DNA of 64,000 nt from NCBI GenBank assembly GCA_023079485.1, contig CM041083.1, positions 177,710,480-177,774,479 on the forward strand. The letters run 5' to 3'. How positions within the stretch are numbered: the first letter of the stretch is position 1; each line of letters begins with the position of its first letter. Shown piece by piece: positions 25,280-37,090 of the stretch. The notes under the pieces were generated by a model that worked only from the letters and a program-made list of their open reading frames with translations, ran no database searches and was not told the DNA's origin. Both the position numbers and the translations under genes were made by a program. Source of the DNA: Archilochus colubris. Lineage: Eukaryota; Chordata; Aves; Apodiformes; Trochilidae.

Positions 25280-25633
25280 ACCTGTGATGACCTCATCACT
25301 CTCTACAACTCCCTGAAAGGAGGGTGTAGCCAGGGGGGGGTTGGTCTCTTTTCCCAGGCAACTCTCAGCAAGACAAGAGGGCACGGTCTCAAGTTGTGCC
25401 GGGGGAGGTTTAGGTTGGATATTAGAAAGAATTTCTTTACAGAGAGAGTGATCAAGCATTGGAATGGGCTGCCCAGGGAAGTGGTGGATTCTCCATCCCT
25501 GGAGATATTTAAAAAGAGACTGGATGTGGCACTCAGTGCCATGGTCTGGTAACCTCAGCGGTAGCGGATCAAGGGTTTGACTTGATGATCTCTGAGGTCC
25601 CTTCCAACCCAGCCAATTCTATGATTCTATGAA
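25280..25633 (+). mobile_element. CR1 LINE 3' end
   Basis: A 5'-truncated CR1 copy reading along the + strand: GATGACCTCATCACTCTCTA, then the reverse-transcriptase C-terminal coding block ([19 protein letters not shown], [20 protein letters not shown]), a 3' UTR with GACTTGATGATCTCTGAGGT, and the terminal ATTCTATGATTCTATGA. Internal indels (a run of eight G's near 25335) break the frame. Confidence 0.93.
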
Positions 25634-26016
25634 TAACTCAGTCCCAGCTTGTCAGGGCTGTGCCTGTTCCTGTTGTCCTTAAGATTCTTTGAATTGTAAC
25701 CTGCTCACCCCCCAGATAATGACCTTACCCCTGGGAGAGCCACCATGGCACAGAGGACCCTCCACACCTCCCTTGTCAACATGCTCCATTTTAAAGGTAT
25801 AATCAATTTACTCTTCCCAGACACAGGGCTGGGAAGTGAATATGACCCTAGATACTCACCTATGCAGCAGACATCTCCAACCAAATGTAGTCAGAATATT
25901 TAACTACTTTATATTATTTACTCTATTCAACCCTAAATATAGGGGGAAAGGAAAAATAATATTAAACAGTAAAATGATTTAGGGCTGTGAATCCCAGATA
26001 AAGAGATCCCTTCCAA

Positions 26017-26056
26017 CAAAAAAAAAAAAAAAAAACAAAAAAAAAAAAACAAAAAA
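26017..26056. repeat. Interrupted poly-A tract
   Basis: Three A-runs are separated by single C bases. It reads as poly-A on the + strand and has no recognisable retrotransposon body attached. Confidence 0.9.
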
Positions 26057-27195
26057 GTAAATAACTTGTCTACAGCATACAGTGTCAGTAAGAGCACCTA
26101 CATCACCACTTCAATTTCATGTAAACCAGCAATATTGTCTTTGCAATAGTCACTAACCCTCTGCATTGCATTCTTCCCATTTTGGATGCACTGGCTCATG
26201 TATTTATTCACCTTTTCATTTATTTGCAATACTAAGGTTTCTGAAATTGCAGATGAAACAAATGTGGCACTCCTCTGTATCTTGATGAGTACCAAGAATA
26301 AATGAAAGCCATTTTTGCCCATCTCCTGTACAAAAATCGTAATGTAATACAATGGCTATCTCATTGAACAAATAGCTACAATAATATTGTTTTTAAAACT
26401 AGAACAGTGAAGTGTAGACAAGCAAATAAATTATTAAACTGTAAATTAAGAAATTAAAAGACAATAAAAGTAGAAATAGGAACTGTGATTGAAAAAAATC
26501 TGATTTGCCATAAGCAAATGGCATAGAAATAGAAAAGTAACTCTCATAGAAGGTAATGTATTTCTCTTATGTTTGGGGGGAAAAAAAAGGTAGGTTAGTA
26601 ATTTAAATATTTTGTATTATATAACCTCAAACACACAGTTCAGCTTAAACTGATATAAATTCATATTATTGTGACTGATGTCCAGAGCTGTACCAATGTA
26701 AAATTTGTGCAACAGAAACACTGAGATACAGAATGAAAAGGTTCCAATTTCCTTTAAAGATGCATTTTTTCAGCCTTCCATTATCTTCAGAGAAACTCCT
26801 GTTGCATAGTATTTACCTTCCCACACATATATTCTTAATTTTTGTATATATGCAGTCATGCATCTAAAAAATGGAAAGCAACTATTAATAAATAACATGG
26901 TAAAACTTCCCTAAGACCACTGAAATTATAGTTCGCACATTTGGCAAGTCCTCCCACCACAGGCTGTAGAAATTTTCCTACTGAGGTCAAAGACAGCATC
27001 ATCAAGCTCACCAAATACTAAGGCTCTCAAGAGCTGAGGAGAACAAACCCAGGAAAAGGATTTGGAGATTTCACAGATGCCAAGATGAATGTTAAAGACC
27101 CAACTTAGTTTTCACCCTGTTCCTTTAACGAGTCTTTGCAGGCTATTTTGCATTATGATTTTGTCAGTTATCTATTAATACAACCTCAGTCCTAC

Positions 27196-27706
27196 CTTTT
27201 AAAGTTTCCATAATGAACTTTTTGAGATAATAAATATATTTGGCATCATCTCTCTTGGTGCTCCCAGCAACAAACCAGCTGTTCTCCACAATGAATATCT
27301 GGGGGTTGTTATATTCCCTGCTTATCCAGTACAGGAGCTGCCGCAGGCTTATTGACTCCAACTGCTGGAATTTCATGTGGGAGTCCAAGAGCTGGAAACT
27401 CAGAGTAGCTCCAAAAGAAAGAGCAAAAAAGTCTGCTGTCCCCTTGATGTAATTCTTCTCAGCTTCAGTGAATTCAGGCAGCAGAGATGAGAGGTTGCTC
27501 CTCATGCTCTCTGGATAGTCACCATCAATAAATATGGGCTTAGCAAACCAGCCAAGCACGAAATCGAGGGATTTTTGACATTCTTTTATGTTTTTTTCAG
27601 TCATACGTTGAGGTTTTATCCAGTGGGAGCTAAGGGCAATGGACACTTTTCCTCTCTGAGTTGGACGAAAATGGTCATTGTAGAGATGCCAGACTTTAGC
27701 ATGGGC
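27196..27706 (-). CDS. KL: KL exon 2: central part of the first glycosidase-like domain (KL1)
   Basis: The exon starts directly after TTTCTACAG with codons for [20 protein letters not shown] and encodes residues 254-423 plus the first base of codon 424. Family blocks [55 protein letters not shown] and [13 protein letters not shown] follow in order. Glu394 is kept at the nucleophile position, but the usually invariant Gly of the ENG motif is Ser396. Asp406 corresponds to the human zinc ligand Asp426. Only the part from SIALSSHW onward begins at an ATG, so the 5' 60 bases were placed by splice site and homology. The donor is AAAG|GTAGG. Confidence 0.95.
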
Positions 27707-28429
27707 CTGTAGAAAAGAAAGATTGCAATGAATGCACCTGAAATTCCATCCTAAGTAACACAGTTAGTCTCAAGTACTGAGGTCAAGAGTCACGTAGAAA
27801 CACAGCATTTGAGGGCTCAGCTCTATTCACTCATCAGCAGTTTACAACCCCTAATTTAACTTTTCTTTAATGCCATATGTAAACTGGGAACAGCTATTTG
27901 GTCAGGAAAACAGCATCTCAGTTTTCCATGAGATGCTGTTCCAGGCAGTGAACACATTTTTGGCAGTTAGTAAGATACCTTGATTAACTTTTATTATTGA
28001 GCACAGGCATACTTCAAGTATTTACAAAAATGAAAATCCATTTAACTAAACATGTTCCAAAGTATGTTTTCATTATAGGAGTAGCACTTTATCTATATAT
28101 TCACAGATATATAAAGAAGGAAGATCTATTCTTTAAAACTGCTCAGGTCTCTCAAACGATATAAGACAAAGAAACACTATAAAATTTATTCCACTTTGAA
28201 CCATAACACACAATATAGGAAAAGCTACCAATCTGGATTTTAAAGTCTGTGGAAAAGTAATTTACCACACCTCTTCATAATTTACTCCAATAATTCGTTT
28301 TGTTTCATTGCAATTTGCTGTTTACTTCTAGCATAAATTTTCAACCACTTGTCTTGGTATAATTTCATCTGCTACTGTGAGGAGATGTTTTCTACCAAAT
28401 TTCTCTCCTGTGATCTTACAGAGTCAGTT

Positions 28430-28850
28430 GAAGCAGTCTCTTGATGTCTAAATAGATTAAGTTCCTGGAGCCTTGCATTATCTTCAGGCATAGCTTCAAG
28501 CCACTTTTAACCATTCTTGCTGCTCTCTGATTCTCTTCCAATTTGTCATCATCTGTCTTAAACTGCAGAAGCAGAATTGGACATAATATGCCAGTGGAAG
28601 TCTTGCCAGCAGTAAAACCAGGGACAATTTGATACATTATTCCTGCTTATGTGGCCATGGCATTATGATGTGAGCATACACTCATCTAAAATACTCTATC
28701 TCCAGAGCTCTTCACTATCTAAAATATATTTTTTTTTCCCCCTATTTTACAAAAGAATTTTGACTGCTCTAGGAATTAACATCCTATATGTTTGTCAGCT
28801 ATGCATTAGTAGAAGTTGTAAATCTTTTTTCTAGTTCATCAGTAAAAAGG
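28430..28850 (-). mobile_element. Degraded CR1/L3-like LINE fragment
   Basis: On the + strand, TTGCTGCTCTCTGATTCTCT followed by CCAATTTGTCATCATCTGTC and AAACTGCAGAAGCAGAATTGG matches the reverse complement of the reverse-transcriptase end of old CR1-type LINEs. The usual wording there is ...CTCTCCAGTTTGTC..., then ...ACTGGACACAATA.... It is highly diverged and the limits are approximate. Confidence 0.5.
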
Positions 28851-31149
28851 TAACAAATATGAGATCAGTTCACACTGAAGCTCCATTATGCTGATGAAAG
28901 AACAAAAGACTTTATGTGCTGTGACCAAAATGCTCCACATCCAATGTTTTAAATATGATTTTTAAGTTACTATTGGAAACAAGTGTGCTACCACTTGCAA
29001 CTCAAATTTGCACACCCAAATTTTCCTTCATGAAGATGCTATATATTCGTCCTCTGTCAGACCTGACTCATCTCCAAATGTGAAGATACCACCAGGCACA
29101 CTCTCATACACACAATTCCATTTCTGCCATCTGCACTTCTGGGTGTGCTGCCCACCCACAGAGCACCAGGAGGACTTGCCTCACAACTCTCAGTCCTCCC
29201 TACTCCTATCAATGGCATTTTAATATCCTTGATTCTACCATGGAGCAAGGAGGGAAGGAAACCCACAGCTTTGCAATGAAAAAAGGGTAAAAACGTGGGA
29301 TTATCTCATTCAACTTAACTTGAAGCAGAGCCATCTAGTCTGCCTCTTTAGAAAGTGAGAAGGCTGCTGTCTCAGATATGCAGAGAGTCACTCTTTGGGA
29401 GTCTATTTCTCTCCACTTGTGACACACAAATCCTGAGAATTTGTGCTCTACTGACAGAAGAAAGCAGGTGAGAAGAAGCCAACTTAAATGTCTGCCCCCT
29501 GGAGTGTGCCTGAGTGGAATTACACTGTTTCCACTAAAAAAACAGCCAAAAATGGAAAATAGTCCATCACAGTCCCCAGGCTCTGTGGACAGAGATTGAT
29601 AAAAATAGTTCAGAACTGCAGAGGAATCAAGCTGGAAGATGCCAGTGACAGAGCAGAGAGTCTTTATGGAAATCTGGGACAGAATTCATTTGCCTAAAAG
29701 TAGGTGTCTAATGCAGTTTTAGAGAATTCAGAGGATTCCAGCTTCTAAGTGTAGTTTCAGAAAGCTGTGAGTTTCCCATAAAGCTTAAGTCACATCTCCC
29801 AGCCCCACAGAGACACCTGGGATACTATAGGATGTGTCAATTTACACTTACACCTATCTTCAGGCAAATGAATCCCACTCCTAGGGTGTGGACTCATTAT
29901 GAGCTGAAGACAACTTTTATTTTGCTGACTACATGGGTTAAGGTGCCCAAGCTGCCACTATAGGTGAATGGAGATCTTGGGCTCCACTCAGCTGCCTGCA
30001 CACAGACATCTAGTTGCCACTCCATGAATGATACAGGCCTCTGTCATGCCTGCCATTTCAAAGCAAATGTCCTAAATAGCCTGGGAAGCTTCACATGGCA
30101 GTACTTCTACCAAGCTGATGGGATACCACTTCATGTCAATCTACTTAATGGAACCCAGTGTGTGATACCCCAGTGCAGCAGCCACATCATGGCATTCAGC
30201 AGGACTACTTCTTAGGTCCCAGGAACTATGGATTAGCAGTAGGATTTAATAAGATGCCCAGGCCTTTTTGAGATTTCTTACCTGAATGACACTGACAGAC
30301 ATGAAAAAGATTGGGAGATGCTGTTCTTCTGAAGCAGCAACTGGAGGCCAGGTAGAATATTCTGTGGTAGCTTCTATGACCCTATACACCTTTGCTGGGA
30401 CATCTGAGACCTCCTAGATGCCTATTAACTGCAGTCAGAGCTTAGCCTCCCATATCAAAAACAGAGAAAGCAAGTGAGAAGTATCAGTGCCTTTATATTT
30501 ATCTGAAATCTTACTTCCTGATCTCAGTGATTTACCTGTTGGTAAATATTTTGAGTTCACATCTGACTAAGATTAAGATCATGGCAATCCAAACTTCAGT
30601 GCTTTTACTGACACACAGCACAGTGACTCTGTGTCCCTGGTTTTGCAAGGTCCTGAGAGGTCTTACCTGACTTTGCTCCTTGTTATTTCTCACAGACGTG
30701 CTTGATCACCTGCCTGGACTGGAAAATCTTACTTTAAAAGTCTGTTGTGCAGTCACCCATATGTCAGGAGCAGAATTAACTGCTCAAACCTGTGTGCTGG
30801 TTTCCAGACTGGTGAACTTGGGTAGTCTTGCCCTTACTACTTGCTTTCAGAGAGTAGCATGTATTGGTAGATAACAAATACCTGACTGACCTTTTGGGGG
30901 GATACTACCCTCCATTCTTTAACCTGCTGAGCTAAACTGGCATTGAGAAAGCTGCAAATTAGGATGGGGGCTCTCTGTGCTTACTAGTGTCTGTTCCAGA
31001 AAAGCTTTTAAGCAGCATTTGCCTAACTTTCAAAATACTTACTTCAGTCTCTAAGAAAATTATGATGTATTTTATCACCATGAAAGTGAAAGAAAACTAC
31101 AAGATGCAGCTTGACCTTAGGTAAGCCCATTTGTTTATCTTGACTCACG

Positions 31150-31465
31150 TAGAATCATAGAATCCCAGAATCTGCCAAGCTGGAAGGGACCCATCAGGAT
31201 CATCAAGTCCAACTCCTGTCCCCATGTAGGGTGCCCCAAGAATCACACCATGTGCCTGAGAGCATCATCCAAATGCTTCTTGAACTTAGGCAGGCTTGAT
31301 GCCATAATTACTTCCCTGGGGAGCCTGTTCCACTGCTCAACCACCTTCTAGGTGAAAAACTTTTTCCTTATATCTAGCCTAAACTTCGCCCAGCACATCT
31401 CCCTACCATTCCCTCAGGTCCTATCATCAGTCACCAGAGAGAAGAAGTCAGTGGTCATCTCAGGA
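31150..31465 (-). mobile_element. CR1 LINE 3' end
   Basis: The + strand begins AGAATCATAGAATCCCAGAA, then TGGAAGGGACCCATCAGGAT with CATCAAGTCCAACTCCTGTC, and continues through GGGGAGCCTGTTCCACTGCT to GTGAAAAACTTTTTCCTTAT. This is the reverse complement of a 5'-truncated CR1 3' end. It is more diverged than the copies at 39 and 42 kb, suggesting an older insertion or another subfamily. Confidence 0.9.
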
Positions 31466-33705
31466 TTCAGCACAGTCCTGTTTTCAAGTAGGTATCTTCT
31501 TCTTCCTCTGACTTTTCCACCCAATAGCCCTATCCAGGTCACACACTACCTATACTCAACTTGTGAAACTCTGATATTGATGTTTGATCATCCTTAAAGA
31601 CATCCCCTAGAGAGTTAGCCAATAATGCCAGAATTCAGCCTTAATGAAGTGTCAAACACATTTCCAAGGCAGAGAAGCCCCCTGCAATGCCAGAGAGTGA
31701 GCTGGTCCTAAAAAGTCCAAATTCCTGTAGTGATAGCAGAAATAAATCAGCATGGGCAAACAGGCTTCACAAGCTGGCACAGTCATGTTCCACTCTATTG
31801 CAGGCCAGATCCAAGAATCATTAGGTGAAGTCAATTTAGTAAAACACAGACATTTGTTTGCCTGACTACTCCTCTAAATTCCTGCCCAAGATCATCAAGA
31901 CCTTCCTGAGTCTGGCAGTGATATGTATCAGTCTGCAAGTTCTCAGTACTTGCGTCTATTATGATGCATAACTTTCACAAGAGAAAATCAAGAATTATAA
32001 TTGGGAACAGCATGATCCCATCATTTGTGTTCATTCCTCTAGAACAAGTCGTCTCAATTTCAAGTTGTGTATCTTCTGCACTGATAATAACATCACTCTT
32101 TTCATAAATAAACTGCACAAATAACCTGGTCTCCACGCTCAGATGAACTATCCTGTAGTAACTCTTTATTTGCATGTTAATGAAACTGAATAGAAAAATG
32201 TCACTGAAACTTATTTAGCAATACAAAGAGAAGAGTTAATTGGAAAACATGTGCAAAAGCTTTTTGATTACTAGAAGCCAGGCCAACAAAATGTGAAGAA
32301 ACCTCCAACAAAAATGTGGTTTGTCTGTCCTACATCAAAAGCTTTTCTGAAAAGGATATAACTATTGGAATGACATGGGAAAGTCTAGTATATGATTAGT
32401 CAACATGCATCTTGTACCAAGAAGAGGAAAAATCTGATGTGTTTTTTCCCCTGTTTCATCAAAACAAGTATTGGAATCAAAAGCTACAACAAACAATGTC
32501 ACATTTCATGTATTGTTTCACCCTTAGACCCCAGGTCAGGTAGGTTTCACCCACCCAGTCTTTGGGCAAATGTTCTTTTTCAGAGGTAAATCATATTCTT
32601 AACACTGAGTAATGGATACAGCTATTTAGAAGCTGGTTAAGGTTTTTCCCATATTTCAAAACTGGTAAGATAATGTATTACTATATTAAGGAATTTGCTA
32701 TAGATAATAGATTAATCATGTAATAACTTCATTTTTCTTTTATAATTCCTGCCTAAATATTTATTTTTCTAATTTTCTTCTATCAGCCAACATTAAAACA
32801 GATGATCAGTTCAATAAATTTGGTGAATTTTACAAATTTCAGCAACCTGGGACCTGAAAAAAGCTTGTTAATTGTACACAGAATGCCAAATGAACATTTT
32901 TCACTCTATAACCATCTAATGTAAAATTTGCTACGGTTACACTCTAATGTCACTGTATTGATCAAACACCTCTACTACACTGTTTTGTACTAATTCCTTT
33001 CTCACTACAATTTAGTCACCATTTTTCACACTACACTGGTCACTAGCATGCAGATACTTCAGAAACATGAATTAATTTGTCTGCTATACATACATATACA
33101 TACAATATAATTCTTATTTTAAGAACTTGTAACAGATCTTATGAAATGTGTAGAAGGAGAAAAATTACACAAGGCACTTTAAGTTGTAGAATGGATTAAT
33201 TTTAGAACAGTGTCTCTGTTTGGTACGATACCTTTACAGAAAAAACCACCAGAGATGACATTAAATACTTTTCTGAAGGGACAGCAGCTAAATTTAGAAT
33301 AAAAAAACACACACACACCCCAAAACCTTTTCTCCCCATTACAGACAAAATAGAAAAGCTTTGCTAGAATGAGAGTAAAAAGAAGGTAACCTGAAAGCAT
33401 GAAGCTAAGCCAAAGGCCTGAAAAGGAAGGAAAAAAACCAACCCCCCTCAAGAGGTAAGGAAGCAGATAGGAGTTATTTTTACGCTTTGATTTTAAATTT
33501 CATAGCAGATGAAAGTCTGGGAAGGCTTTTAGTTTCACATTCTGTATATATAAGCATAAGTGAATGTTATCACAAATAGATAAGCAGCAGAGAAAGGCAA
33601 AATGACAGCCATATGACCAAAGAAAACTCAAACCCCCTTGACCTTACTGTGTCAGGCAACTGCTGTAGGAAATCTCTTCTTTGAAGTACAGAAAGCCTAA
33701 ATGTT

Positions 33706-33775
33706 GAGGCCTAAACCCTGAGCTGTGGCCCAAACCCTGAGTTGTGGCCCAAACCCTGAGTTGTGGCCAAACCCT
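33706..33775. repeat. Minisatellite, 19-bp unit
   Basis: One partial and three full units of about 19 bases with consensus GAGTTGTGGCCCAAACCCT (33706-33719 partial, 33720-33738, 33739-33757, 33758-33775). Units 1 and 2 differ at one base; the last lacks one C. The near-identity suggests recent duplication and likely copy-number variation. Confidence 0.92.
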
Positions 33776-36619
33776 GGCTCAGCAACCCCTTGCTCAGCAG
33801 GCACCCTGCAGCCAGAGGGAAGGCAGCATCTGCAAATCCCCCCAGCATCATCAGCACAGGCTGAGCAAACACCTTCAGGAACAGCCTCATCTCACCTGAT
33901 TTTTGTCATCAACTGCATCTGAGCAATTCAGGCCCACAGCAGAGGGGCAATTCACCCAGGCCATTTTTAACACAAAGATGAGGATGAGATACAAAGTGCC
34001 TCTTCTCCTCCCCTGCCCACACAGACAGCCTGGCCCAGCCACTGGAGTCAACAGCCTGTCCAAATAAACTAAAGCACCAAGAGATGAGTGGGCTGGGAAA
34101 ACAGTTTGAAGTCTCTGGAGATGTAACAGTCTCTGAAAACATAAAGGTCATCTGGAAAAGAATTAAGCGGCATTTGCCTTTGAGAAGCAATGGGAGACAA
34201 GATAAAAATAGCTTTATTTCTGACAACAAATGCTTCTGAGACACTTGATGTGTTTAATCATTTTCTGTTACCTCTGACAGAAAAGATTAATTATGGAACT
34301 GCACAAAAATAGTTCAAGGAATGTTGTCACCCATGTGAATTTTAAAGATATCAAAGATTCTTAAACAGAGTACAAAAAGAAGATAAAAGTACAGAGCAGA
34401 GCAGTTGGACTGATTTAAAGCTGTGAGACAATATTGCAGTACTGAAAAGAGCTAAAATAGTCCCTGATAAAAGACTCAGCTGATTGGAATCTGGGACACA
34501 ATGCTCAGGCAGTATTTAGGGGAAGACCAAGATATAACCATTGCTATCAACATTGTTTTGGGTGAACTGGAGGTACATAAACACATAAAAGCTCCAGAAC
34601 TGGGACTGACCTGTAAAGCCCTCTACCTGAGCATGAACCTCCCCAAGAACAGGACAGCCTCCAATTCTGTCAACATTACTCCAGTACACAAAATAGCATG
34701 AAAAAGATAGAAACGAAAAAGTCCTAAATAATTTAACTCTAATCCACAAAAGCAAGTGAACAGAACTGCACAGGTTGTAGTAAAATAGCACAAACCAAGA
34801 TAATGCCACAAATGTTCCAAGTGCTGATAAGCACCAGATGAACAGGCAGAACCAAGGGTATGAAAAAAGCCCTATGACTTTGGAGGAATCCTATAGTGGG
34901 AACAGTGTTGCATACTATAGAGGTTGCAACAACTGAAAACATAAGTACCCAAAAAGTGAGAAGGATATTAGTGCATTTTAAGTCACCCTCTGCTTGTAGA
35001 GAAAGTAACATGGTGCTAGAAACAGTAGCAAGCAAACTCTTGCCAAAATGTTCATGAACCCTGAGCATCAGACACAGAAGCTGTGAAAATACCCTCAAAC
35101 CACAGAGAAAAGCTTTTTGGAACAACAAATAATTGCATGAAGATCAGGCATTTCTAATGCTTCAGTCTGGCCTATCATAAAAGCAGACAGCAGAATTTAC
35201 TGGCTAATGGCTGATTTTTGAGAAACAAATTCTGTGACACCATAAACCACACCTGTTGTAGCAGAAATGCAGAGTCTGGCATAACAGATTTAGCATATGC
35301 TGTCTTTGTGATCAGGGTAAGGCTGAGAATTATTTCTCTCTACATTTCTGGGGGGCAGCAGTACCCCTTTATATGCACCCATCACCCCAGGATTTCTCTG
35401 TGCTCCAAGTTTATTCAATATTCATAGCATCCAAACATGGGGAAAATTATCCGAGGCTGATAAAATCCATGTAATTTCATGAACAGATGAGGTTGTACCC
35501 ACAGCCAGACTCAAAAAGAGCCGAGAGATTTAATTTAACAAATTTAAGCCATAACTTTGGGAACACAATTCTAAATTAATTGATGAAGAGGTGAAGTGCT
35601 ACAGAAAAGAGCACAATATTTAGGAGTAGACTAATCACCTTCTCAACCGTGAGCAAAATCCATACAGAGCTCCTTGCTTTACAAGTCTGCGTGAACTCAG
35701 ATCTCTTCTGGGTTTGTTTATTTTTCCTCAGGATTTTATATCCATGCTTGCAGATAGGATTAAGCCTTTAACGAAGTTGTTCAGGTGTGGCAGTGGCAAA
35801 ACTTGACCTTTTCAACATTTGAAAAAGGCTGGCATAGATAGCCACACTAGGGATGCTGATCTGGCACAGTCACTTTATTTGCACTCTCCTACCCCTCCAG
35901 CAGCAGCAGAATTCACCTTATCACAAAAAAAAAAAAAAAGGAAAGTCAGTCCAGTGTGTATGAAAAGAAGCATGTGGTGCTCCTGGGAGACTTAGAACTG
36001 TGCTCCAGAAATTACAGAGTGGGTGAAAAGCATAATTACCAAGCTCAGCATATTTAAGAATAGTGATATTGTGAGCTTAGCAGAAGAATCAGCTACAACA
36101 ATAGGTGGTCCCCAGACTGTAACATGGGGATCTCATCTAATTCACAAGTAGTTCTGAAGAGGCTAGGGCAATATAAAGTAGCCTCTTTATATGGAGGCTA
36201 CTATATGGGAAAAGAAATTAAACAATGGGTACAGAATTATTTAATGTGTATTATGGGAAACATTTCTACTACATAAATTAGACTCCCACCCTTTCCAGCA
36301 CCCACAGACACCAGCTCCATGGCTGCCAATATAAAATTGGCAGGTCCTTCATCAGTCTCACAACAAGCCAGCAGCTGCTGCAGTGCTCACATACATCACT
36401 ACAAGGTAATGACAAAGAGAGGTGTGAAACCACAGCACTGGTGGTTTGACTGGGTCCTACCCACCAAATCACTCCCGAAGGTATTTCTGGATAGTGAGCT
36501 GATGGATAGATTTTCCCCTCGGGAGTTCCTCTGTGGGAAGCAACAGCCAGCAGGCAGCCACAACAAAGAAGGAATTCAAAGAAACCTCCACCAGCCGGGG
36601 GTATCAATGAGTGCTACAG

Positions 36620-37090
36620 AGGTGTTTGGTCCTACATAGTTGGCACCAGAACTAAATTTCTGAAGGATTCTCTCCCATGAGAGGGACCCCGTGTTTGGGA
36701 GGGGGAAGGGGGGGAGGCTGTGAGTCCTCCCCCTGAGGAGGAAGGAGCAGCAGAAACACGGTGTGAGGAACTGACCCTAAATCCCCCCTGTGCCCTGAGG
36801 GGCAGGAGTGAAGTAATGAGGGCCTGGGAAGAAGGGAGGGGTGGGAGGAGGGTATTTTAAGATCTGGTCATGTTTTCTCATTTTCTTGTTCTGATAGATT
36901 ACACTAATTTTTTTCCTCCCCAGGTTGAGTCTGTCTGTTTTGCCCATAACCATAATTAGGGAGTGCAAACCTCCTTGTCCTTGTCTTGATTAACGAGCTT
37001 TGGGTGGGTTTTCTCCTCCCCATCCCACAGCAGGGGTGAGGGAGAGTGAGCAGAGGGCTGGTTGTTACCAGCTGGGTCTGAACTGTGACA
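36620..37090 (+). mobile_element. Bird ERVL-type LTR remnant (endogenous retrovirus)
   Basis: The sequence carries blocks I associate with common bird ERVL LTRs in order: CCATGAGAGGGACCCCGTGT near 36676, GTCCTCCCCCTGAGGAGGAA near 36724, GAAGAAGGGAGGGGTGGGAG near 36829, GGTATTTTAAGATCTGGTCA near 36851, a CAGGTTGAGTCTGTCTGTTTTGCCC-like block near 36922, and CTTGTCCTTGTCTTGATTAACGAGC near 36975. It ends ...CTGTGACA at 37090. The left boundary is undefined and no flanking duplication was found. No gag, pol or env frame is present, so it is a solo or truncated LTR. Confidence 0.6.

Larger units (their letters stand above)
23245..27195 (-). other. KL: KL intron 2
   Basis: A 3.95-kb phase-1 intron, donor G|GTAGGA at 27195, acceptor ending TTCCTCAG at 23245. 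It holds a CR1 3' end on the + strand (25280-25633) and an A-rich tract (26017-26056). Two moderate open frames on the gene strand (24296-24631 and 26098-26352) have no recognisable homology and I treat them as chance. Confidence 0.9.
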
